Shown: positions 8,317 through 15,963 of the stretch, piece by piece | Numbering within the stretch: position 1 is the stretch's first letter | Layout of the letters: each line of letters opens with the position of its first letter | Source: Caulobacter segnis | GTDB lineage: Bacteria; Pseudomonadota; Alphaproteobacteria; Caulobacterales; Caulobacteraceae | Reading direction: 5' to 3' | Assembly: GCF_003243465.1 (NCBI RefSeq) | Contig: NZ_QFQZ01000004.1 | Coordinates: 38,593-102,592, forward strand | Length of the DNA stretch: 64,000 nucleotides | The notes under the pieces: generated by a model | Told to the model about the DNA's origin: nothing | Databases searched by the model: none | The model's input: the letters and a program-made list of their open reading frames with translations, nothing else | Made by a program: the position numbers and the translations under genes

Positions 8317-9821
8317 CGCGACAGCAGCAGCCCCGTCACGAAGGCCGCCCCCGCCGTCGCGGCGCCGATCAGGAACCACAGCAGCGGCCAGACGTGCGGC
8401 CGCTCGCCGTGGACCTCGGTGGTCGCCGGCGGGGCCTCGGCCAGGCGGGCGATGGCGCGGAGAGCGCGCAGGGCCTCCTCGGCGAAGTCGCGGACCTTGG
8501 CGGCGGGCGACAGCTCGCGGCCGATCCAGCGGCGGACCACCGGGTCGGCGGCGGCCCACAGGTCGTGGGTCGGGTCGATGCGGCGGGCCACGCCCTCGAC
8601 CGTGACCATGGTCTTCTGCAAGAGGACCAGCTCAGGCCGCAGGGCCATGTCGAACAGGGCGGTGATTTCGAACAGCTGGGCCAGCAGCCGGCCCATCGAG
8701 ACGTCGCGGGCGTTGCGGCCGAACACCGGCTCGCCGACGGCGCGCAGGGCCTGGGCGAAGGCGTCCTTGTCCTGGTGGGCCGGGACGTAGCCGGCGTCGA
8801 AATGAACCTGGGCGATGCGGGCGTAGTCGCGGTTCAGGAAGCCGTACAGGATCTCGGCCAGGTAGCGCCGCTCGCCCGCGCCAAGGCGTCCAACGATGCC
8901 GTAGTCGACGGCGACCACGCTGGCGGGTGCGGCGACGAACAGGTTGCCCTCGTGCAGGTCGGCGTGGAACAGGCCGTGGTCCAGGGCTTGGGCGAGAAAG
9001 CCGCGGGTGACGTTCTCGGCCAGGGCCTTGCGGTCCAGGCCGGGCAGGTCCAGGGCCGCCGCGTCGGACAGCGGGACGCCCTCGGCCCAGGTCAGGGTCA
9101 GGACGCGCTTGCCCACGCCTTCCCAGCACACCGTGGGGGCGCGCATATAGGGGTCCTTGGCCATGGCCTCGCCCAGTTCGGCGCAGCCGGCGGCCTCGAA
9201 GCGCAGGTCCATCTCCAGCGCGAGGGCGCGGATCACGACCTCGACGAACTCGGTCGGACGCAGCCGGCGCGAGGCCGGCGCCAGGGTCTCGGCCAGCCGC
9301 GCGGCCAGGCGCAGCACGCCGGTGTCGCGCGCGACCTGGCGCTCGACGCCGGGCCGTAGCACCTTCACAGCCACCTTGCGGCCATCGACCAGCGTGGCCG
9401 GATGGGCCTGGGCCAGCGAGGCGGCGGCGACCGGCTCGCCGATCTCGGCGAAGATCTCGTCCAGCGGCTTGCCGAGGTTGCGGGCGATCTCGGCCCGCGC
9501 GACCGCCAGCGGGAAAGCCGGCAGTCGGTCCTTCAGGTGCGACAGGTCCTCGGCGAAGGCGGTTCCGAAGATGTCGGCGCGGGTCGACAGGAACTGGCCC
9601 AGCTTGATCGCCGCCGGGCCTTGGCTTTCAAGCACCCGCGCCAGGCGCTCGCCGGGCCGACCGCGCTTGGCGGCGCCGCCGGCGAACAGCCGCAGCAGGC
9701 GTCCGACCAGCTTGGCGGAGCCCGGCAGCAACGGTTCGGCCTCGCGCGGGATCAGGGCGTCGGCCCTGACCAGCGTCCAGCCCGCGCCCGTCAGGCGGAA
9801 AAACGCGGAGAGGGAGGTCAA
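8313..9821 (-). CDS. ubiB: Ubiquinone biosynthesis protein UbiB (ABC1/ADCK-family atypical kinase)
   Basis: A 502-residue member of the UbiB/ADCK family, whose ATPase activity supports coenzyme Q assembly at the inner membrane. Visible signatures are the KxGQ motif in AAIKLGQFLSTRAD, the alanine-rich nucleotide loop AAASLAQAH, the VAVKVLRPG lysine, FHADLHEGN, and VAVDYGIVG, which stands in for DFG. Two hydrophobic C-terminal helices (WPLLWFLIGAATAGAAFVTGLLLS) anchor it. The start at 9821 is TTG, and no better ATG lies nearby. It follows ubiE on the same strand after a large palindromic repeat, so the two are probably co-transcribed. Confidence 0.93.
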   Translation of the reverse strand: MTSLSAFFRLTGAGWTLVRADALIPREAEPLLPGSAKLVGRLLRLFAGGAAKRGRPGERLARVLESQGPAAIKLGQFLSTRADIFGTAFAEDLSHLKDRLPAFPLAVARAEIARNLGKPLDEIFAEIGEPVAAASLAQAHPATLVDGRKVAVKVLRPGVERQVARDTGVLRLAARLAETLAPASRRLRPTEFVEVVIRALALEMDLRFEAAGCAELGEAMAKDPYMRAPTVCWEGVGKRVLTLTWAEGVPLSDAAALDLPGLDRKALAENVTRGFLAQALDHGLFHADLHEGNLFVAAPASVVAVDYGIVGRLGAGERRYLAEILYGFLNRDYARIAQVHFDAGYVPAHQDKDAFAQALRAVGEPVFGRNARDVSMGRLLAQLFEITALFDMALRPELVLLQKTMVTVEGVARRIDPTHDLWAAADPVVRRWIGRELSPAAKVRDFAEEALRALRAIARLAEAPPATTEVHGERPHVWPLLWFLIGAATAGAAFVTGLLLSR

Positions 9822-9845
9822 CCCAAAGGCCCCGCATCTTCAATC

Positions 9846-9950
9846 CGACCTTCCCGGCGAATGCCGGGATCCAGATTCAGCTCAAGCGCGAGCAAGCCTT
9901 GGCGCTCCTCGGCCCTAAGATCTGGGCCCCGGCATTCGCCGGGGAAGTCG
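9846..9950. repeat. Paired REP-like inverted repeat between ubiE and ubiB
   Basis: A 31-base arm at 9846-9876 pairs with 9920-9950 at 27 of 31 positions, around a 43-base loop. Each arm contains its own palindrome: CCCGGCGAATGCCGGG on the left, and its counterpart on the right. A GATTC (CcrM GANTC) site sits at 9874-9878, at the base of the loop. This is typical of extragenic palindromic elements of Caulobacter. It lies within the probable ubiE-ubiB transcript. Confidence 0.8.
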
Positions 9951-9971
9951 GCGGAGAGAAAAACCATTGGC

Positions 9972-10730
9972 CTACAGCGCCCAGCCCTGGTGCAGGGCCG
10001 CGACGCCGCCGGTGAAGTTGGTGTAGCTGACGCGCTTGAAGCCGGCGTTCTCGATCATGCCGGCGAAGGTCTTCTGGTCGGGGAAGCGGCGGATGCTCTC
10101 GACCAGGTACTGATAGGCGTCGCGGTCCTTGGCGACCCACTCGCCGACCTGCGGGATGACCTTGAAGCTGTAGGCGTCATAGGCTTTCGCGAGGGCTTCC
10201 GTCACCGGCCGCGAGAACTCCAGGCACAGGAAGCGGCCGCCCGGCTTGAGCACCCGGCGCGCCTCGCGCAGGGCCGCGTCGATGTCCGTCACGTTGCGGA
10301 TGCCGAAGCTGATCACATAGGCGTTGGCGTAGTTGTCGGGCAGCGGCAGGCGCTGGGCGTCGCCGACGGTCCAGGTGATCTCCGGTTCGCCGCCGCGCTC
10401 GATGCCGGTGGCGATCATCTCGGCGTTGTAGTCGATGATGTTGATGGTCGCGTCGGGACCGCCGCGCCGCTCCTGGGCCTGCCGCGCCATCTTGGCGAAG
10501 CGGCGGGCCATGTCGCCGGTGCCGCCGGCGCAGTCGATGATCACCTCGCCCGGCTGCGGGTTCAGGCGCGCGGCGACCGCGTCCTTCCACAGCCGATGCA
10601 CGCCGCCGCTCATCAGGTCGTTCATGATGTCGTAGTTCTTGGCCACGCGGTCGAACACGCCGCGCACCAGGCCCGCCTTCTGCGAGGCGTCGACGTCCTT
10701 GAAACCGAAGCTGGCGGAGGTGTTGCTCAT
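9972..10730 (-). CDS. ubiE: Demethylmenaquinone/demethylubiquinone C-methyltransferase
   Basis: This 252-residue SAM-dependent methyltransferase C-methylates the ubiquinone (and menaquinone) ring. The N-terminal signature [22 protein letters not shown] is characteristic of UbiE. The SAM-binding motif reads [15 protein letters not shown], and [14 protein letters not shown] and [12 protein letters not shown] follow, as in UbiE/COQ5. The ATG at 10730 is well placed. ubiB lies downstream on the same strand, a common arrangement. An imperfect palindrome, GCGAAC at 10743-10748 with GTTCGC at 10762-10767, lies just upstream of the start, in the divergent region shared with mutM. Confidence 0.96.
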   Translation of the reverse strand: MSNTSASFGFKDVDASQKAGLVRGVFDRVAKNYDIMNDLMSGGVHRLWKDAVAARLNPQPGEVIIDCAGGTGDMARRFAKMARQAQERRGGPDATINIIDYNAEMIATGIERGGEPEITWTVGDAQRLPLPDNYANAYVISFGIRNVTDIDAALREARRVLKPGGRFLCLEFSRPVTEALAKAYDAYSFKVIPQVGEWVAKDRDAYQYLVESIRRFPDQKTFAGMIENAGFKRVSYTNFTGGVAALHQGWAL

Positions 10731-10873
10731 GACGTCCCGGGGGCGAACTCTCTATATGGAGGTTCGCTATTAGCCCGCGTCACGCGCGCCGTCATCGAAG
10801 CTTTTTATCTTACGGCGTGGCGGACGCCGAAACCGCTTACACTTTCGTCTGCCACGCTCTTAAGGGTTTGCCG

Positions 10874-11737
10874 ATGCCCGAACTGCCCGAAGTGGAGACC
10901 GTCCGACGCGGTCTTGAGCCCGTCCTGTCCGGCGCGCGCCTCGCCCGCGTGCGGGCCAACCGCCCCGACCTGCGCTTTCCCCTGCCCGACGGCTTCGTCC
11001 AACGGCTGACCGGCGCGACGATCCTGCGCCTGGATCGCCGGGCCAAGTACATCCTGGCCCCGCTGGACCGGGGCGACACCCTGGTGATGCATCTGGGCAT
11101 GACCGGGCGCTTCGAGATCGCCGCCCCGGAGGGAACGGTCCGCCCCGGCGACTTCGCCCGCGTCGTCACGCCCGAGGACAAGCACGCCCACGTCATCTTC
11201 GAGACCGAGGCCGGCGCGACCGTCACCTATTACGACCCCCGCCGCTTCGGCTTCATGGACCTGATCCCGACCGAGGGCGTCGACCGCCACCCCTGGTTCG
11301 CGACCATGGGCCCCGAACCGCTCGGCGACGCCTTTGACGCCTGGACGCTGGAAAAGGCCTTCGCGAACCGCAAGCAGGGCCCCAAGACCCTGCTGCTGGA
11401 CCAGCGCACGGTGGCGGGCCTGGGCAATATCTATGTCTGCGAAGCCCTGCACCGCGCCCACATCTCGCCGTTCAAGCCGGCGGGCGGCGTCGCCAAGAAG
11501 CGGCTCGGACCGCTGGCCGCGGCGATCAAGGACGTGCTGGCCGAAGCCGTCGAGGTCGGCGGCTCCACCCTGAAGGACTTCGCCGCCGCCGACGGGGCGC
11601 TCGGCTACTTCCAGCACCGCTTCCGCGTCTACGACCGCGAGGGCGAGCCCTGCCCGACGCCTGGCTGCAAGGGCGTGATCGCCCGCGAGGTCCAGGCCGG
11701 AAGGTCGACGTTCTTCTGCCCCGTTTGCCAGGTGTGA
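10874..11737 (+). CDS. mutM: Formamidopyrimidine-DNA glycosylase
   Basis: Bifunctional glycosylase/AP lyase that removes 8-oxoguanine and formamidopyrimidines. At 287 residues it has family length. The protein starts MPELPEVETVRRGL, giving catalytic P2 and E3 after Met removal. The catalytic lysine region reads RRAKYIL, the loop near the middle reads YDPRRFGFM, and the C-terminal zinc finger has four cysteines in CPTPGC ... FFCPVCQ. The open frame extends upstream to 10817, but the ATG at 10874 is required because proline must be residue 2. Confidence 0.97.
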   Translation: MPELPEVETVRRGLEPVLSGARLARVRANRPDLRFPLPDGFVQRLTGATILRLDRRAKYILAPLDRGDTLVMHLGMTGRFEIAAPEGTVRPGDFARVVTPEDKHAHVIFETEAGATVTYYDPRRFGFMDLIPTEGVDRHPWFATMGPEPLGDAFDAWTLEKAFANRKQGPKTLLLDQRTVAGLGNIYVCEALHRAHISPFKPAGGVAKKRLGPLAAAIKDVLAEAVEVGGSTLKDFAAADGALGYFQHRFRVYDREGEPCPTPGCKGVIAREVQAGRSTFFCPVCQV

Positions 11738-11765
11738 GGGCGCTGCGCGTCGTTTGACATTGCGG

Positions 11766-11779
11766 ATTACAATTGTAAT
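11766..11779. promoter_or_regulatory. BlaI/CopY-like operator palindrome
   Basis: ATTACAATTGTAAT is a perfect 14-base palindrome containing TACA-NN-TGTA, the core recognised by BlaI/MecI/CopY winged-helix repressors. It lies just downstream of a perfect TTGACA hexamer at 11754-11759 and 27 to 40 bases before the next start codon. That is where a repressor would block transcription. No BlaI-family regulator is encoded in this window. Confidence 0.55.
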
Positions 11780-11808
11780 TCTTCCGCCTTCTGGCGGAGG
11801 TGATGATG

Positions 11809-12177
11809 ATGACGCAGGCGCTCTGGAGCGTGTTCGACCATGCGGCGCTTCCTCAGAAGATCGTCCTGGCCCTGCTCTGCGCGGCGCTGCCCGGAACCCT
11901 GATCGCCGCCGTGCTGGGCGGAAGGACCCCTCGCAACCTGTGGCGACGCATCGTGTCCGAGCTGCGGTTCGCCGGCCCGGCCCTCGGCCTCTTGGTGGGC
12001 GGCCTCAACAGCTTCCATATGGGCCGCACCATCCAGACGCTGCCGTTCGACGCGACCCTGAAGCAGGTGGCGCCGGGGATATTCGAGGTGTCCACGCTGG
12101 TCAGCCTCGGCGCGTTGGTGGGTCTGGTGGCGGTGGTCGCGCATGGGGCGATGGAGCGGGACGAGCGGGCTTATTGA
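11809..12177 (+). CDS. Small integral membrane protein, function unknown
   Basis: About 122 residues with three hydrophobic segments: roughly residues 16-36 (IVLALLCAALPGTLIAAVLG), about 50-65 (GPALGLLVGG) and about 92-112 (LVSLGALVGLVAVVAHG). The loop between the last two contains NSFHMGRTIQTLPFD. The start is ambiguous. GTG at 11800 and ATGs at 11803, 11806 and 11809 run consecutively, and GGAGG at 11796-11800 best supports 11809 (or 11806). The layout resembles small MotA/TolQ/ExbB-like membrane proteins, but no decisive motif is present. It is monocistronic, between mutM and purH, behind a BlaI/CopY-like operator that suggests inducible expression. Confidence 0.75.
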   Translation: MTQALWSVFDHAALPQKIVLALLCAALPGTLIAAVLGGRTPRNLWRRIVSELRFAGPALGLLVGGLNSFHMGRTIQTLPFDATLKQVAPGIFEVSTLVSLGALVGLVAVVAHGAMERDERAY

Positions 12178-12206
12178 ATGAAGGGAAGACTCCAGCGGCC
12201 GCCGCA

Positions 12207-12234
12207 TTGACTCCCTCGTCCGCCCCCGTATTTT
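12207..12234 (+). promoter_or_regulatory. Putative purH promoter with a GANTC site on the -35
   Basis: TTGACT (12207-12212), a 16-base spacer and TATTTT (12229-12234) make a plausible sigma-70-type promoter. Transcription would start near 12241, right at the 5' edge of the ZTP aptamer. The -35 hexamer overlaps GACTC at 12209-12213, a CcrM site. A second GACTC lies at 12188-12192. Confidence 0.5.
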
Positions 12235-12242
12235 CCGCCCCG

Positions 12243-12319
12243 TTCGAGTGACTGGCGTTGAAGGTGGGCGACCACCGGGGAGCTCGATACGCATAAGCCG
12301 CGCGCCTGGGCTCCCTTTT
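12243..12319 (+). promoter_or_regulatory. ZTP (pfl) riboswitch controlling purH
   Basis: The sequence follows the ZTP aptamer closely: GUGACUGGCG, then hairpin GGUGG-GCGA-CCACC (12263-12276), then the conserved GGGGAGC, and finally GCCUGGGC after a variable linker. Outer helix P1 is UCGAG (12244-12248) with CUCGA (12283-12287). ZTP/ZMP is the AICAR-type intermediate that PurH consumes, so sensing it upstream of purH fits. GGGAGC (12278-12283) can alternatively pair with GCUCCC (12310-12315), followed by UUUU. That makes a terminator competing with the ligand-bound aptamer and implies that ZMP/ZTP turns purH on. Confidence 0.92.
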
Positions 12320-12344
12320 CCGATCACGAAACCTGGAGTCCGCC

Positions 12345-13934
12345 GTGCCCGCCGCCCCCGACTATCCGTCCGCTCCCGATCTCGTCGCCCCCAAGCGCGC
12401 CCTGCTGTCGGTCTCCGACAAGACCGGCCTGGTCGAGGCGGCCAAGACCCTGCACGAGGCCGGCGTGGAGCTGGTCTCCACCGGCGGCACCAAGGCCGCG
12501 ATCGCCGCCGCCGGGATCCCCGTGAAGGACGTCTCGGATCTGACCGGCTTCCCCGAGATGATGGACGGCCGGGTGAAAACCCTGCACCCGGTGGTGCACG
12601 GCGGGCTTCTCGGCGTCCGTGATGCGGCCGATCACGCCAAGGCCATGGCCGACCACGGCATCGGCGGCATCGATATCCTGTATGTGAACCTCTATCCGTT
12701 CGAGGCGACCGTCGCGAAGGGCGGCAGCTACGCCGAATGCGTCGAGAACATCGACATCGGCGGCCCGGCCATGATCCGCTCGGCGGCCAAGAACCACGGC
12801 TATGTCGCCGTCTGCACCGATCCGGCCGACCTCGCCGAAGTGCTGGAAGCGCTGAAGGCCGGCGGGACGACGCTGGCCCTGCGCCAGACCCTGGCGGCCC
12901 GCGCCTACGCCCGCACGGCGGCCTATGACGCGGCGATCTCGGCCTGGTTCGCCCAGGCGCTGGGCCAGGACTTCCCGGCCCGCAAGTCGATCGCCGGCGC
13001 GCTTCGCCAGACCATGCGCTACGGCGAAAACCCGCACCAGAAGGCGGCCTTCTACACCTTCCCGAACCCGCGTCCGGGCGTGGCCACGGCCAAGCAGCTG
13101 CAGGGCAAGGAGCTCAGCTACAACAATATCAACGACACCGACGCGGCCTTCGAACTGATCGCCGAGTTCGACCCGGCCCAGGGCCCGGCGGTGGCGATCA
13201 TCAAGCACGCCAATCCCTGCGGCGTGGCCGTCGGCGCGACCCAGCGCGAGGCCTATGAGCGGGCGCTCGCCTGCGACCCGACCTCGGCCTTCGGCGGCAT
13301 CGTGGCCGTCAACTCGCGCCTGACCCGCGAGGCGGCGGAAGCGATGGTCGAGATCTTCACCGAGGTCGTGATCGCCCCGGAGGCCGACGAGGACGCCGTG
13401 GCCGTCTTCGCCGCCAAGAAGAACCTGCGCCTCTTGGTCACCGGCGGCCTGCCCGACCCCCTGTCCACCGGCGACACCTTCAAGAGCGTGGCCGGCGGCT
13501 TCCTGGTGCAGTCGCGCGACGACGCGCGCATCAAGGCCTCGGACCTGAAGATCGTCACCAAGCGCCAGCCGACAGAGGAAGAAGTGCGTGACATGCTGTT
13601 CGCCTTCACCGTCGGCAAGCACGTCAAGAGCAACGCCATCGTCTACGCCCGCGCCGGCCAGACCCTGGGTGTCGGCGCCGGCCAGATGAACCGCAAGGAC
13701 TCGGCCCGGATCGCGGCCCTGCGGGCGGCGGACTTCGGCCTGGATTTGAAGGGTTGCGCTTGCGCCTCGGAAGCCTTCTTCCCGTTCGCGGACGGCCTGA
13801 TCCAGGCCGCCGAGGCCGGGGCGACGGCGATCATCCAGCCGGGCGGCTCGATGCGCGACGGCGAGGTGATCGAGGCGGCCGACAAGCTGGGCCTGGCCAT
13901 GGCCTTCACCGGCGTGCGGGTGTTCAGGCACTAG
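12345..13934 (+). CDS. purH: Bifunctional AICAR transformylase / IMP cyclohydrolase
   Basis: Catalyses the last two steps of de novo purine synthesis, AICAR (ZMP) to FAICAR to IMP. It has 529 residues, the family length. The N-terminal cyclohydrolase domain contains [18 protein letters not shown] and DGRVKTLHP. The transformylase domain contains ATQREAY, the catalytic [11 protein letters not shown], and the C-terminal [12 protein letters not shown]. The start is GTG at 12345, with GGAG 6 bases upstream. The gene is preceded by a ZTP riboswitch. A dienelactone-hydrolase-like gene follows 16 bases later. Confidence 0.97.
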   Translation: MPAAPDYPSAPDLVAPKRALLSVSDKTGLVEAAKTLHEAGVELVSTGGTKAAIAAAGIPVKDVSDLTGFPEMMDGRVKTLHPVVHGGLLGVRDAADHAKAMADHGIGGIDILYVNLYPFEATVAKGGSYAECVENIDIGGPAMIRSAAKNHGYVAVCTDPADLAEVLEALKAGGTTLALRQTLAARAYARTAAYDAAISAWFAQALGQDFPARKSIAGALRQTMRYGENPHQKAAFYTFPNPRPGVATAKQLQGKELSYNNINDTDAAFELIAEFDPAQGPAVAIIKHANPCGVAVGATQREAYERALACDPTSAFGGIVAVNSRLTREAAEAMVEIFTEVVIAPEADEDAVAVFAAKKNLRLLVTGGLPDPLSTGDTFKSVAGGFLVQSRDDARIKASDLKIVTKRQPTEEEVRDMLFAFTVGKHVKSNAIVYARAGQTLGVGAGQMNRKDSARIAALRAADFGLDLKGCACASEAFFPFADGLIQAAEAGATAIIQPGGSMRDGEVIEAADKLGLAMAFTGVRVFRH

Positions 13935-13950
13935 TTCCTATGAGGTGAAG

Positions 13951-14703
13951 ATGGACGGCGCCGCCTGGGGCGAACAGATCGCCCGCCACTCCCGGGTGTT
14001 CAAGCCGGAGGGCCCCGGGCCCTTCCCGGTGGCGCTGATCCTGCACGGCTGTGGCGGCAAGACGCCGTTCCTCGAGGTCTATGCCCAGGTCGCCGTGGCG
14101 GCGGGCTGGGCCGCCGTGGTCGTCGACTCGTTCCTGCCGCGTGGCGTGTCGAGCCTCGACGCCAAGCTGACCGTCTGCACCGGCCTGCGGGTGCGGGGGC
14201 CGCAGCGGGCGGGCGACCTCTTCGCCATGCTGGCCTGGCTGGAGGGGCAGGCCTGGGCGGACGCCTCGCGGCTGTTCCTGGCGGGCTGGAGCCATGGCGG
14301 CTGGACGATTATGGACGCCTATGCGCTGGGCGGCCGGGCGGCGGCGATCACCCGCGTGTCCGACGCCGATCCGGCGCGGCTGCGGGCGGCGGTGAAGGGC
14401 GCGCTGCTGGTCTATCCCTATGCCGGCTATCCGGCCCTGACGACGCGCCAAGGCTGGGGCGAGGGGGCACCGCCGGTCTGGTCGGTGCTGGCTGGCAAGG
14501 ACCAGGTGGTCGGCTGGCGGGCGCCCAAGCTGGCCCTGGATCGCCTGACGCGCGACGGCCTCAGCGTCGACCAGATGTTCCTGCCGGACGCCACCCACGC
14601 TTTCGACGACGACAAGGCCAACGATCCCCGAGCGCGCTATCGGCCGGACCTGTTCGCCCAGGTCCAGGCCTATTTCACACAGGCCTTGAAGGCTTGCGCC
14701 TAG
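13951..14703 (+). CDS. Alpha/beta hydrolase, dienelactone-hydrolase-like
   Basis: About 250 residues. The oxyanion-hole segment is LILHGCGGKTPF, the nucleophile elbow is AGWSHGGW with Ser as nucleophile, and a late DATHAFDD supplies the probable catalytic His. The spacing suits the dienelactone-hydrolase group. No signal peptide is visible, so it is probably cytoplasmic, and the substrate is unknown. The frame has an upstream GTG at 13945, but I prefer the ATG at 13951 because GAGG at 13942-13945 is well spaced for it. It lies directly behind purH and its end overlaps the converging DUF418 gene by 4 bases. Confidence 0.82.
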   Translation: MDGAAWGEQIARHSRVFKPEGPGPFPVALILHGCGGKTPFLEVYAQVAVAAGWAAVVVDSFLPRGVSSLDAKLTVCTGLRVRGPQRAGDLFAMLAWLEGQAWADASRLFLAGWSHGGWTIMDAYALGGRAAAITRVSDADPARLRAAVKGALLVYPYAGYPALTTRQGWGEGAPPVWSVLAGKDQVVGWRAPKLALDRLTRDGLSVDQMFLPDATHAFDDDKANDPRARYRPDLFAQVQAYFTQALKACA

Positions 14704-15899
14704 GCGATGGCCGCTGAGACGCGCTTGCGGAGCGGGCTCGGGCCCCGGTAAAGCCGCCGCCAGACCCACTCCAACGGTCCCATCTCGAAGCGGTCCAGCC
14801 ACCAGCGCGACCACAGGATCTGCGCGATCCAGATGGCGACCGTGATCGCCGCCAACCCCGGCCGATCGACCTCGCCATGCAGGCCAAGGCCTCGCCCGCC
14901 ATAGAAGATCGCGGTCATGATCACCGACTGGGCCAGATAGTTCGTGAAGGCCATCTGGCCGACCGGGGCCAGGGCGCGTGGGATCGCCGACCACGGCGTC
15001 GACCGCGTGGCGAACACCATCAGGGCGACATAGGCCAGGGTCGTCGGCGGGGCGAGCGCCCACTGGACGCCGACGGCGACCATGCCCAGCCCCCTCGGCA
15101 AGCCCATCACCGCCTCGGCGACGAAAAGACCGCCGACCAGGAGCGATGCGAGCACGCCCCCGACCAGCAGACGGCGATAGACGCGACCGGAGGCCTCGCC
15201 GGTCAGCACGCCGGCCTTGAAGGCGCCCAGGCCGAGCATCATCAGCGCCGAGGTCATCACGAAGATGATCGGCTCGGCGGGCAGGAAGGCCAGGCGGTCC
15301 TTGGCGTTCTGGACCAGCGACTGCAGGAAGTCCCCGCCATAAGCGGCCTCGGCCGCCTTGGCCTTGGCCAGCATCTTGGCCGTCTCCAGGGCCTGCTGGT
15401 CGGCGGCCTGTGGTGTGAAGGCCGCGAAGCTCAAGCCCACCAGCGACAGCAGGCTGAAGACGATCCAGATCGTCAGGCCTGTCCGGATCAGCTTTCGGGC
15501 CGGCCAGGATCGGACGAATAGGACCACGAAGCCGGCCAGGGCGTAGCTCAGCAGGACGTCGCCGTACCAGATCAGAAAGCCGTGCAGCAGGCCGAAGACC
15601 ACCATCCAGAGGAGGCGCCGGCGCAGGATCGCGCCGCGATCCTTGTCCGACCGTTCGCCGCCCACCAGGAAGATCGACACGCCGAACAGCATGGCGAACA
15701 GGGTCACGAACTTGCGCTGGAACAGCCACTGGGTGACGACCCAGACCGACAGGGTCGCCGGGCCGGTACCGTGCGGCCAGTGGCTGGCCGATTCAGCGAC
15801 GACCGGCGGGACGGCGAAGTCCGGCGCGTTGCACAGCAGAATGCCCAGCACGCCCAGACCGCGCAGGGCGTCGAGAAGAACGATCCTATCCTTGTTCAT
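14700..15899 (-). CDS. DUF418-family integral membrane protein
   Basis: A 399-residue membrane protein with about ten hydrophobic helices. The N-terminus MNKDRIVLLDALRGLGVLGILLCN is typical of DUF418/YeiB-like proteins, which share the D-x-x-R-G element with acyltransferase-3 proteins. The C-terminal block FTNYLAQSVIMT...LWSRWWLDRFEMGPLEWVWRRL is the DUF418 domain proper. The longer open frame begins at 15959, but the ATG at 15899 gives the family-type start. Function is not established; transport or cell-surface modification has been suggested for relatives. It lies just after gdhZ on the same strand, 64 bases on. Confidence 0.85.
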   Translation of the reverse strand: MNKDRIVLLDALRGLGVLGILLCNAPDFAVPPVVAESASHWPHGTGPATLSVWVVTQWLFQRKFVTLFAMLFGVSIFLVGGERSDKDRGAILRRRLLWMVVFGLLHGFLIWYGDVLLSYALAGFVVLFVRSWPARKLIRTGLTIWIVFSLLSLVGLSFAAFTPQAADQQALETAKMLAKAKAAEAAYGGDFLQSLVQNAKDRLAFLPAEPIIFVMTSALMMLGLGAFKAGVLTGEASGRVYRRLLVGGVLASLLVGGLFVAEAVMGLPRGLGMVAVGVQWALAPPTTLAYVALMVFATRSTPWSAIPRALAPVGQMAFTNYLAQSVIMTAIFYGGRGLGLHGEVDRPGLAAITVAIWIAQILWSRWWLDRFEMGPLEWVWRRLYRGPSPLRKRVSAAIA

Positions 15900-15963
15900 G
15901 ACCACCCCACGACGCCCCACGCCGCGAGCCTGCCTCGCCGCGGCGTGGAGCGCAACCATGGGA

